A DNA stretch of 64,000 bases from Planctomycetota bacterium (GTDB taxonomy: Bacteria; Planctomycetota; GCA-2746535), in contig NVWA01000006.1 in assembly GCA_002746535.1 (NCBI GenBank), positions 1 to 64,000 of the forward strand. The letters run 5' to 3'. The notes under the pieces were generated by a model. That model was not told where the DNA came from, made no database searches, and saw nothing but the letters and a program-made list of their open reading frames with translations. Position numbers and translations under genes: made by a program. Of this stretch, positions 17,233 through 25,559 are shown piece after piece (the first letter of the stretch is position 1; the number at the start of each line of letters is the position of its first letter).

Positions 17233-17988
17233 GTGAAAACCGTTGCGATACTTCAAGCCCGAATGAATTCAACGCGACTACCATCAAAGGTTTTATTGCC
17301 TTTAGTTGGTAAGCCAATGCTTGAGCGTCAAATAGAGCGTATAAATTATTCAGAATTAATAAATGAATTAATCGTTGCTACAAGTTTGAGTGGCGAAGAT
17401 CAACAGATTGAAGACCTATGTGAATCTATTGGAGTAAAGTGTTTTCGCGGTGAACTTGATGATGTGCTTGATCGTTTTTATGAAGCATCGAAAATGTCAA
17501 ATGCGGACCTTATTATGCGGTTAACGGGTGATTGTCCATTAATAGATCCTTTTCTTCTGGATGAGATCATATCATATTTTAAAAGAGGTGACTTTGATTA
17601 TGTATGCAATAGTCTTGAGCCAACATACCCTGATGGGCTTGATGCAGAATTATTTACCTCGAGAGTATTAACTATCGCATGGAATGAAGCTCGATCAAAC
17701 TCTGAACGGGAGCATGTTACATCATTTATAAGGAAGAGCCAAGGTCGATTTAAGATGGGTTGCTTAAAAAATGATGAAGATTTTTCTGATTGCCGATGGA
17801 CTGTTGATGAGCCAGAAGATTATGAATTAATGAAGTTTATTTATAATAATCTATATAAAGAGGGTCAAGTTTTTACTTGGAAGGATGTTTTACTTTTAAG
17901 AGAAAAGTATCCAGAGCAATTCATGGTAAATGCCAAGATTGCAAAGAACGAAGGTTACAATAAATCTATACAAGAAGATGATTGTTAG
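17233..17988 (+). CDS. SpsF-type cytidylyltransferase (PseF role)
   Basis: A 251-residue nucleotidyltransferase starting at GTG 17233, 4 bases past the previous stop. The opening VAILQARMNSTRLPSKVLLP is the SpsF form of the CTP-binding loop. LIMRLTGDCPLIDPFLLDEI, WTVDEPEDYELM and REHVTSFI are further family features. As the only cytidylyltransferase of the Pse operon, it would make CMP-pseudaminic acid or a modified form. The Leg-type operon has its own NeuA-type enzyme, so the two are not redundant. It is the last gene of the operon and converges with a reverse-strand methyltransferase. Confidence 0.82.
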   Translation: MKTVAILQARMNSTRLPSKVLLPLVGKPMLERQIERINYSELINELIVATSLSGEDQQIEDLCESIGVKCFRGELDDVLDRFYEASKMSNADLIMRLTGDCPLIDPFLLDEIISYFKRGDFDYVCNSLEPTYPDGLDAELFTSRVLTIAWNEARSNSEREHVTSFIRKSQGRFKMGCLKNDEDFSDCRWTVDEPEDYELMKFIYNNLYKEGQVFTWKDVLLLREKYPEQFMVNAKIAKNEGYNKSIQEDDC

Positions 17989-18015
17989 CTTGAGTTTAAG
18001 CTCGCACCTTAATCT

Positions 18016-18915
18016 CTAATTTGAGCTAGATGGTCTAAGAAGTACTGATATACAACGACCTAGCCCTAATTTGAAACATGAGCGATAGAAATCTAAATAA
18101 GGGTCAAGCCCTCTTCTTGATAAAAACAAATCTAGTTGGACTCTGGCAAGATGAGCCATAGGCCCCATGGTCGAGTCTGTAATGTAATTCTCTTTGTTGC
18201 CCCACAAGTAAAGTTCAATTGGAAAATCCGTAATGGCATCGACTATCTCCATATTAATTGATTTAGCAAAGTCATGGATATTCTTATCATTGAAATAATT
18301 TAAATGTTGAGGTGGGCAAAACCAATAATCTCTGTCAATTTTATTTTCTTTTTGAGCTAGTTCCTGAAACTCGCTAAAATCGTTTGGAATTGCAACAAAA
18401 ATGAGGCCTGTGCTTTTGATGATTTTTGATAGTTGTGTCATCAGGTGCTTCGGGTCAAGAACATGTTCTAGAACATTCTGTAACATAACAACATCGTATT
18501 TCTTATTTTGATTGATTACGTCGTTTAAATAATCACCTGGATGCGCTTCTGTGAAATTTTTAATGACATCGTTATTGAATTTTTCTACAGGCTCTTTTTG
18601 ATAGTCAACGGCGTGTGCATCCCAACTATTGTCAATACAGCTTTTAAGCAAAAAGCCTTCTCCGCATCCAATTTCAACGGAAGTGATTTTGTTTTGAGTT
18701 GAAGGGATATTTTGCTCAATGAATCGTGTGATTTTCCTGGATACAAGTTCTTTTTGTAATAATTCTTCTTCGGTGTACGTGATTTGATATGTAGTTGTAA
18801 CCCCTTCTTTAAAGTAGGCTTCTTTGTAAAACTTATCTAGCTCTTCAGTACTCGGGCGAGGCATGGCTTCATAGTAACCTTGTGACGTTTTTTCGGGTTT
18901 AAAGTCCTTATTCAT
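18016..18915 (-). CDS. class I SAM-dependent methyltransferase
   Basis: A 299-residue enzyme. Motif I is SVEIGCGEGFLLKSC, followed by AVDYQKEP, VVMLQNVLEHVLDPKHL and FVAIPNDFSEFQ, the pattern of the methyltransferase 23/UbiG-like group. N-terminal EAMPRPSTEELDKFYKEAYF resembles sugar C- or O-methyltransferases that lack an N-terminal zinc site. Later, CPPQHLNYFNDKNI is the common 'PPxHLNYF' element of glycan-modifying enzymes. It overlaps the upstream phytanoyl-CoA dioxygenase-like gene by 8 bases, so the two are one transcript on the reverse strand inside the forward glycan island. Confidence 0.82.
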   Translation of the reverse strand: MNKDFKPEKTSQGYYEAMPRPSTEELDKFYKEAYFKEGVTTTYQITYTEEELLQKELVSRKITRFIEQNIPSTQNKITSVEIGCGEGFLLKSCIDNSWDAHAVDYQKEPVEKFNNDVIKNFTEAHPGDYLNDVINQNKKYDVVMLQNVLEHVLDPKHLMTQLSKIIKSTGLIFVAIPNDFSEFQELAQKENKIDRDYWFCPPQHLNYFNDKNIHDFAKSINMEIVDAITDFPIELYLWGNKENYITDSTMGPMAHLARVQLDLFLSRRGLDPYLDFYRSCFKLGLGRCISVLLRPSSSN

Positions 18916-19759
18916 GTATTCTCCGTTCGCGATATTCTTTCATACTTCCCAGTAAACCTTCGTAACCTTCTTTGGTAGAAACTTTTTCGGTTTCATCAAG
19001 TGGTGGTAATGAAAGTAGGCCTAAAAGTGCTTTTTCGTTATCATTTAATTTTGAAAAGATATCTTCAGATATTCCTCTAATTGGGTCATAATTTTGTTTT
19101 AACCACCATGGTTTGAAAGTTGCGACGAGTGACCATCGATCTGCTTTAGATTTGTTTTCTAAAGCACCATGCCACAAGCGACTGTCAATGATAATAGCAT
19201 CGCCAGGATCGCAATCTATAATTAATTGTGAGTTAAGTGTTCTTTTTCTGTATGCATAGTTGTTAGTTAAATGGGAACCAGGAACAACTATCGTGGCGCC
19301 ATTTTTTTTTGATTGCCCATTTAAAGAAATAAATATTTGCATTGATAATAAATGATCGCCCAAGAATGGAATATGACTATCCATATGTAGGTCTAAAGGG
19401 GCAATGCTAGAGCGAGCATTATAATATGCTAAAGTATAATTTGGTAAATTGTCCGGAATTTTCCTGTAATAAGGGTCATTTAAAAATGGGTTTAATATTT
19501 CTAATATATTTGATCGACTTAATATTTGGATAAAGAACGGATCGATGAATTGTAGGTGGTATATGTATTTATCTAAGGCCTGATTTGGCGATACATTTTT
19601 TAAGTCTTTATATCCTTTATAATTTTGGTGTATTAACTCTAGTAGTCTCGAAATTAGATCGGTATTTAGAAATTTTTTAATTTTGGTGAAGCCGGTATAT
19701 TTGATCTCTTGAATGTGATCACTAATTTCATTTGGGTTTACTTTAGGTTTGTCATTCAT
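18908..19759 (-). CDS. PhyH-family Fe(II)/2-oxoglutarate dioxygenase
   Basis: A 283-residue member of the phytanoyl-CoA dioxygenase family. The iron ligands are seen as HxD in PLDLHMDSHIPFLGDH and the distal His in LWHGALENKSKADRWS; the Arg of the same stretch would bind 2-oxoglutarate. GATIVVPGSHLTNN is the usual segment before the second histidine. It would hydroxylate a small molecule or glycan component. It is the promoter-proximal gene of a two-gene reverse unit with the methyltransferase, suggesting sequential hydroxylation and methylation, which is inference. Confidence 0.82.
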   Translation of the reverse strand: MNDKPKVNPNEISDHIQEIKYTGFTKIKKFLNTDLISRLLELIHQNYKGYKDLKNVSPNQALDKYIYHLQFIDPFFIQILSRSNILEILNPFLNDPYYRKIPDNLPNYTLAYYNARSSIAPLDLHMDSHIPFLGDHLLSMQIFISLNGQSKKNGATIVVPGSHLTNNYAYRKRTLNSQLIIDCDPGDAIIIDSRLWHGALENKSKADRWSLVATFKPWWLKQNYDPIRGISEDIFSKLNDNEKALLGLLSLPPLDETEKVSTKEGYEGLLGSMKEYRERRIHE

Positions 19760-20195
19760 AATTTTTTAAGTGATCAAGTTGTGAATAATTTTATTTTACA
19801 CATCTCGTTTTATACTTTGTATTCTATTTTGAAATATTTAACTTACAAGATATACTTGTTGAATTGTCAGTGCTTAGGGCGGTTGTGCTAAATACTTTAA
19901 TTTATATTTGAATGATGATTCTTTTTTGATTTTTATAAATATTAATATTGATCACTTTGGTGTGATGATGGACCTTTATCTGAAATAAATTGCCTATATT
20001 GAGATTTTTAAATAACCGAGTTTGTTCTATATAGTTGGTGTTTGTTATTGAAAATGATCCCTCGATTTTTTTTAAATTTAATTGCGATTCTTGGTAGACC
20101 TGTTTTATACATAGGTCTAGTTGTTTCTGGAGAATGTAGTGGAAATCCTTTGGTAAGTCTGTTTAAGGTTATTATAATTAGTCGTTTCTCCTGAA
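19760..20195. other. 436-base gap between divergent glycan genes
   Basis: Low-complexity AT-rich DNA between the reverse-strand dioxygenase and the forward surface-carbohydrate gene, expected to hold both promoters. A 46-residue forward ORF (20054-20194, beginning MIPRFFLNLIAILGRPVLYI) has no recognisable domain and no clear ribosome site; it is not called as a gene. No repeat or RNA gene is visible. Confidence 0.4.
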
Positions 20196-21584
20196 GTGGA
20201 TAGATATTATAATTTGAAAAATTTACTTTTAGTACCTATCGAAGTCTTGGTAAGGGATTTAGAGCCTAGACTCTATCTCGCAGCTAATTATTTAGAAAAC
20301 ATAGATAATGGTATTTGTGTGTTAGGTCCTAGCCATTTTATCAATAACCTTGCAGGGAAAACAAAAATTCCTTTTTTGTATTTAGCAAAGGCATATCATC
20401 TTCAAAAGAGTTTTTATACAAATTTAAAAAGGCTTAATAGCAAATATGTGATAGTAGATGCAGAGGGGGGTGTGTATTCTAAATGGTCTGAAGCAAATAA
20501 TCCTAGGGGAGGTTGCGATAGTAAATATTTTAACGAGATTTCACGTATTTACTTTTGGGGCGAATCTTCATTTGTTGATTATAAAAAACGTTATGATAAA
20601 TTCGATCCTGAGAAGCAATCTTTGTTAACAGGATATCCTTTATTTGACTTAAGGAAAAATAAATTTGATGATTATTACCGCAGTAGATCTGATAAAGTTG
20701 AAAAACCAGATAACTACTTATTAGTAAATACATCTTGGGGGTTAATAAATAATATATTGCCAATGGAAGATGAAATTAAGTTTGAAAATGGAAGTGATCA
20801 TGCTGAGAATGTAATTAAAACTTTGCACAAATTTGAAGCAGATCGTTTTTTAATATTTTTAGAGGGAGTTAAAAGAATATCTAATGAGCACCCAAATTTA
20901 AAAATAGTAATTAGGCCACATCCAGTTGAAAAGTCTGAGACTTATATCGAATACTTTAAGTCATTAAAAAACGTGATTGTTTCAAAAGAGGGTGTTGCAA
21001 ACGAATGGATGGTAGATGCTAAAATTTTAATACATACAGGTTGTACGACGGCAATTGAAAATTTTATTGGTGGTCGAGATTCTATATGTTTTGTCCCAAA
21101 TTGTGATGACCAATTCGTGCCCTATGTACCTTTGGGGGTAAGTGATGTTGCGAATAATGCTGATGAATTAAGTTTATTAATTAAAGATATTTTGGGTGGA
21201 CGTTCGGTTTCGGCTGACAAAAAAAAATCAAGGATGCAGTTAGTTAAAACAATTATCGATAATCAAGATTATGATTCTGGCCAAAAAATTGGAAAAGACT
21301 TAGTTAAATTATCTTTAGAATTAAACCAAAAAGATACCTTTGGTTTAGATGATATTGTATACTGGTGTCAAAGTAAAGATTTTATCAAATCTCTGTATCG
21401 AAAAATCAGAAGTCACTTTTATGGAAATCGTGATCTTCAAAGAAGAAGTGCTGAAAAATTTATAAAATTAGATTTTGATCAAGTGTCAGAGTTTCTTTGT
21501 TATTTAGAAAATCAAGGTATTACAACTAAAAAAATATCGATTAAACCTTTGTCATCTTCCGCCTTTGCTTTATATATAAAATGA
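20196..21584 (+). CDS. surface carbohydrate biosynthesis protein, KpsS/GT-B-like
   Basis: About 462 residues, starting at GTG 20196. It resembles the 'surface carbohydrate biosynthesis protein' family often found in nonulosonate clusters. The C-terminal half has a GT-B look: KIVIRPHPVEKSETY (RPHP), ILIHTGCTTAIENFIGGRDS (HTGCTTAIE) and SICFVPNCDD, resembling capsule synthesis proteins such as KpsS. The N-terminal VPIEVLVRDLEPRLYLAANY is a family marker. A glycosyltransferase role on lipid or protein acceptors is likely, but the donor is unknown. A degraded copy lies at 33606-33954. Confidence 0.75.
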   Translation: MDRYYNLKNLLLVPIEVLVRDLEPRLYLAANYLENIDNGICVLGPSHFINNLAGKTKIPFLYLAKAYHLQKSFYTNLKRLNSKYVIVDAEGGVYSKWSEANNPRGGCDSKYFNEISRIYFWGESSFVDYKKRYDKFDPEKQSLLTGYPLFDLRKNKFDDYYRSRSDKVEKPDNYLLVNTSWGLINNILPMEDEIKFENGSDHAENVIKTLHKFEADRFLIFLEGVKRISNEHPNLKIVIRPHPVEKSETYIEYFKSLKNVIVSKEGVANEWMVDAKILIHTGCTTAIENFIGGRDSICFVPNCDDQFVPYVPLGVSDVANNADELSLLIKDILGGRSVSADKKKSRMQLVKTIIDNQDYDSGQKIGKDLVKLSLELNQKDTFGLDDIVYWCQSKDFIKSLYRKIRSHFYGNRDLQRRSAEKFIKLDFDQVSEFLCYLENQGITTKKISIKPLSSSAFALYIK

Positions 21585-21773
21585 TAATACAGTTGAGCTT
21601 TTTTACTGGTTTTATTTTTTTAAGATCGACTAGCTAAAATGAAAGTAGAAATGAATTTGTTTAAATAAATTATAATATTTAAAAACAATATTAGCTTTCG
21701 GGATGATACTTGTGTTATTTGTTAGAAGACGTGATATATATTTGCTTATAGGTTACTACATAAGGAAAAATGA

Positions 21774-23090
21774 ATGAATTTAGACAAATCGTTTAGTTTG
21801 CAAAAAAAAGCAAGCAAGATAATTCCAGGTTTATGTCAATTGTTATCGAAAAGGCCTGACATGTTTTCATGGGGTGTTTGGCCTGGATATTTTAAAAAAG
21901 CAAAAGGATGTTACATAACCGATTTGGATGATAACGAATATTTAGATATGTCTATAAGTGGAATAGGTGCATGTGTTTTAGGTTATGCAAATGATGATGT
22001 TGATGATTTAGTTGTCGAAGCTATTAGAAATGGTTCTGCATCATCGCTTAATTGCAAAGAAGAAGTTGATCTTGCTGAGCTATTGTGTGATATTCATCCT
22101 TGGGCTGATATGGTTCGATTTTCAAGGACTGGTGGAGAATCAATGGCGATTGCTGTTAGAATTGCTCGCGCATACACAAAAAAAGATAAAATTGCTTTCT
22201 GTGGTTATCATGGTTGGCATGATTGGTATCTTGCTGCGAATTTAGGTTCAGAAGATTCTTTAGATGGGCATTTGTTGCCAGGTTTAAATCCGTTGGGTGT
22301 TCCAAAAGGTTTACAGGGCACAGCGATACCTTTTAAATACAATGATTTCGATTCGTTGCAAAAAATTGTTTTAGAAAATAAAAATGAAATGGCAGCTATA
22401 GTGATGGAGCCTATTAGGAATGAAAAACCCGATGATAATTTTCTTCAAAAAGTTCAGCAGCTAGCAAAAGAAAATGATTTAGTATTTGTTATTGATGAAA
22501 TTTCTTCTGGGTTTCGCGAAAATTCTGGTGGCATACAATTAAAGATGGATTTTACTCCTGATATTGCCGTATTTTCAAAAGCAATAGGTAATGGCTATCC
22601 AATCGGAGCAATTATTGGAAATTCAAAAGTGATGAGTGCTGCACAAGATACATTTATCAGCAGTACAAACTGGACAGAAAGAGTTGGGTATGTTGCTGCA
22701 ATACAAACAATTAAGATACATCAGAAACTAAATGTTGGAGAACATTTAATTAAAATGGGCATGGCAATTCAAAATATTTGGAAATTAAATGCTGAAAAAT
22801 ATGACCTCAATATAAATATTGGAGGTATATATCCGTTAAGTCATTTTTCTTTTTCATCACAATATTCACAAGAATTAAAAGCATTATTTATACAGGAAAT
22901 GTTGGAAGAGGGTATTTTAGCAGGAAGTATTTTTTATCCTAGCTTGGCTCATGACGAGAGCCATATTGAAAAATATAATGTTGCTACTGATAAAGCGTTT
23001 AAAACATGTAAAGACGTCTTAATGAAAAATAATTTTGAAAAGGTCTTGGTGGGTAAAAAATCTGCAAGTGGTTTTACTAGACTGAATTAA
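21774..23090 (+). CDS. class III PLP aminotransferase, glutamate-1-semialdehyde aminomutase-like
   Basis: A 438-residue class III enzyme with AKGCYITDLDDNEYLDMSIS at the N-terminus, FCGYHGWHDWY, FVIDEISSGFRENSGG with the cofactor Asp, and the Schiff-base lysine in VFSKAIGNGYPIGAIIG. It lies alone from haem genes in a glycan island, next to a GNAT enzyme and surface-carbohydrate genes, so it more likely aminates a sugar or lipid precursor than makes 5-aminolevulinate. AAGGAAAA lies upstream of the ATG. The intergenic stretch before it (21585-21773) may carry a promoter. Confidence 0.8.
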   Translation: MNLDKSFSLQKKASKIIPGLCQLLSKRPDMFSWGVWPGYFKKAKGCYITDLDDNEYLDMSISGIGACVLGYANDDVDDLVVEAIRNGSASSLNCKEEVDLAELLCDIHPWADMVRFSRTGGESMAIAVRIARAYTKKDKIAFCGYHGWHDWYLAANLGSEDSLDGHLLPGLNPLGVPKGLQGTAIPFKYNDFDSLQKIVLENKNEMAAIVMEPIRNEKPDDNFLQKVQQLAKENDLVFVIDEISSGFRENSGGIQLKMDFTPDIAVFSKAIGNGYPIGAIIGNSKVMSAAQDTFISSTNWTERVGYVAAIQTIKIHQKLNVGEHLIKMGMAIQNIWKLNAEKYDLNINIGGIYPLSHFSFSSQYSQELKALFIQEMLEEGILAGSIFYPSLAHDESHIEKYNVATDKAFKTCKDVLMKNNFEKVLVGKKSASGFTRLN

Positions 23091-23173
23091 ATTTTTATTT
23101 TCAAATTATAAAAATGCAGAATGGTGATTGAAACGAAAAATAAATATTATTTAAATTTATTCTGGAGCTTCGT

Positions 23174-23749
23174 ATGGCAGATATTATTGAAATAAAAAAG
23201 CGTGGTGATCGGCTCCCAATTATTAAAACTGAAAGATTGATATTGAGAGATATAGAATTAAAAGATATTTCTGAAGAATATGTTAGTTGGTTGAATAATG
23301 AAAGCATTACGAAATATTTAGAAATAAGGTTTGTTCCTCAAACAAAAGCAGTGGTTGAAAAATATATTCTTTCGAAACTTAGTGATACGGTGAATTCTAA
23401 ACATTTTGGCGTATATGATAATGATGGTAAACGTTTGATTGGAACAGTTACCTTATCAATAATAAATTACAAACATTCTTTTGCAGAAGTCTCTTTTGTG
23501 ATTGGCCATAAGGATGCTCAAGGAAAGGGTTTTGCTACTGAAGCTCTATCAGCAATTGTGCATTATTCTTTTTATGATCTAAAAATATCAAAACTAATAG
23601 CGGGCTATTACGAAGGGCATATTGGATCTTCAAATGTATTAAAGAAAAATGGTTTTGTTGTAGAGGGGATATTTAAGAAAAAACTTATTAATCATGACGG
23701 AATTCGAGTTGATCAAATAGTTGTGGGGTTATTATCAAAAGATGTCTAG
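23174..23749 (+). CDS. GNAT N-acetyltransferase (RimJ/RimL type), possible PseH
   Basis: A 191-residue acetyl-CoA-dependent enzyme with TGGAG 7-11 bases before the ATG. The opening IKTERLILRDIELKDISEEY is the RimJ/RimL pattern, FGVYDNDGKRLIGTVTLSII the central strand, and GHKDAQGKGFATEALSAI the acetyl-CoA-binding Q/RxxGxG/A motif. ENGFVVEG-like KKNGFVVEGIFKKKL closes the domain. PseH is a GNAT acetyltransferase of similar size, and no other GNAT is in the window, so this may supply the N4-acetylation missing from the Pse operon about 6 kb away. Its position next to an aminotransferase allows another sugar as substrate. Confidence 0.75.
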   Translation: MADIIEIKKRGDRLPIIKTERLILRDIELKDISEEYVSWLNNESITKYLEIRFVPQTKAVVEKYILSKLSDTVNSKHFGVYDNDGKRLIGTVTLSIINYKHSFAEVSFVIGHKDAQGKGFATEALSAIVHYSFYDLKISKLIAGYYEGHIGSSNVLKKNGFVVEGIFKKKLINHDGIRVDQIVVGLLSKDV

Positions 23750-25322
23750 TGATAATAAACTATTATTTAATCAATTAAAAAGTTTACTTTTTTTACCACC
23801 CCAAGCCAAACACTTTATTAAATGGGCTAAAAGCACATTCAAGTTCTCAGGAAATAAAATTCAGGGCGAGCTTTTATTAGATGTAAAACCAAACTTTCGC
23901 TATATTCTCCAATCTGTATTGTTCAGTGATTATTTTTATAGAGTTGCAAGCCTAAAACCGAAACTAATTGTACCTTGTGGTGAAGGTTTTGCTTCTAAGG
24001 TTAGGAGTATTTTTTTTAATGTTACTCCTTTAGGTCGATTACATAGAAGCTTTGGTGCTACCAGTGGTTTGCGATACTTTAATATAAGCTTCTCAAGCAA
24101 ATTTAAAAAAGAATCTATGAAAATATTTAGTGAACTCGAAAATAAACGTGATCTGTTAAATTTACATTTTGAAGATATTCCTATAGGTGATTTGATTTAT
24201 GATTCTTATCTTAGGGTTTATTCTGTTACGACAGTAGACTTAAAAGATATGAGATTAAAGAATCTTATTTGTAGTGCCTTAGAAATAGTTCAAAGATGTA
24301 AAAATTACCTAAATACACATGATGTTAAATTAGTACTGCTCAGTCATGCTGTTTATATTGAATATGGTTTAATTGCCAGATGTGCTGCATTTAGGGGGAT
24401 AGATGTTTATGTAGTTGGGCATATTTGGGGAACACCAATCAGAGGAAAAATTACAAAAGACCATTTCTTACAAACAGTTGATCATTATCAATACCCTACT
24501 ATTTTTAATTCCTTAGCTAATAAAGAAAATCGACTTGAGTCAGCTAAAATAATGTTGAAGAATCGTTTTACTGGGGTGATAGATTCTAGCATCGCTTACA
24601 TGAAAAATTCTGCTTATGGAGAGAATAATAAATCTGATAAAAATATTTTTCTAAAGAGTGATAAAAAGCGAATTTTAATAATGCTACATTGCTTTTTTGA
24701 CAGTCCACATATTTACAAAAGTATGGTCTTTGAAGATTTTTATGAGTGGATCTATTTCACACTTTCAAAGATTGATTACCAAAGTTATGATGTATATGTA
24801 AAACCTCATCCGAATGGATTAGTTGGGAATGAGCCTATCATTAGGGACTTGGAGCAAAATTTTAAATTGGCCAAATTCATTGATAAACAAGTTTCGAATA
24901 GCCAAATTTTAAAAGAATCTTTGGACTGCGTAATTACTGTTTGTGGTACAGTTGGGCATGAGTTTGCTTATCATGATATACCGGTGATTACTGCAGGCGA
25001 TAACCCCCATTCTGCTTATAACTTTTGTAAAGAAGCAAAAACTAAAGAGGAATATTTGAACTTGGTAAATAGCGTTGGTGGTTCGTTACCTATTGAGATA
25101 AATAAAAGTGAAATAGAGGAATTTTTTTATATGCATTATTTATATGTTGAAGATGAGGCTATTAAAGGTGCAAGTGACCTATTTAAATGTTCTGCTTCCA
25201 TGGATAAATCTCGGCAATATGATCCAGAAATTTTAAGTGAATTTACTGCTGATTTTGATAAATCAATTTTCAAAGAATTTGATTCAAAAGCTCAAATCAT
25301 TTTTGATAATTTTTGTTCTTAA
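23742..25322 (+). CDS. capsule/surface polysaccharide biosynthesis protein, KpsS-like
   Basis: About 526 residues from the ATG at 23742, which overlaps the GNAT stop by 8 bases; a GTG at 23721 is a weaker choice. The C-terminal half has VYVKPHPNGLVGNEPIIRDL (KPHPN), LKESLDCVITVCGTVGHEFA (TVxGTVGxE) and DIPVITAGDNPHSAY, the signatures of capsule polysaccharide biosynthesis proteins with a GT-B fold. The N-terminal half (about 1-250) is not recognised. The overlap implies coupling with the GNAT gene and a shared role in building surface glycan, perhaps transfer of a CMP-activated acid sugar. Confidence 0.72.
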   Translation: MSSDNKLLFNQLKSLLFLPPQAKHFIKWAKSTFKFSGNKIQGELLLDVKPNFRYILQSVLFSDYFYRVASLKPKLIVPCGEGFASKVRSIFFNVTPLGRLHRSFGATSGLRYFNISFSSKFKKESMKIFSELENKRDLLNLHFEDIPIGDLIYDSYLRVYSVTTVDLKDMRLKNLICSALEIVQRCKNYLNTHDVKLVLLSHAVYIEYGLIARCAAFRGIDVYVVGHIWGTPIRGKITKDHFLQTVDHYQYPTIFNSLANKENRLESAKIMLKNRFTGVIDSSIAYMKNSAYGENNKSDKNIFLKSDKKRILIMLHCFFDSPHIYKSMVFEDFYEWIYFTLSKIDYQSYDVYVKPHPNGLVGNEPIIRDLEQNFKLAKFIDKQVSNSQILKESLDCVITVCGTVGHEFAYHDIPVITAGDNPHSAYNFCKEAKTKEEYLNLVNSVGGSLPIEINKSEIEEFFYMHYLYVEDEAIKGASDLFKCSASMDKSRQYDPEILSEFTADFDKSIFKEFDSKAQIIFDNFCS

Positions 25323-25559
25323 AGAAAATGTTGTTATTGATCTAGGCTCCAACAATTTCACCCAAATAAAATTTTTATTGAGATCCTACTATGTATAAAT
25401 AAGTCAAATATATGCAGATAAGATATTTTCACTCAGAAAACATTCTATCTTATGATAATTAATTGCATTTATTATTTGGTAAAAATTGATGATTTGTTTA
25501 CTATACTAGTCCTCTTTGCTCTATTACATAATTTATTCAAAATTAAGGGAAATTTTAAA

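Noticed and set aside
20054..20194. 46-codon ORF just before the surface-carbohydrate gene
   Set aside because: Hydrophobic start but no domain, no clear ribosome site and no sign of conservation; left as intergenic.
21774..23090. HemL (glutamate-1-semialdehyde aminomutase) for haem synthesis
   Set aside because: The location in a glycan island, away from the haem gene hemF, and the altered DEISSGFR stretch favour a sugar or other aminotransferase.
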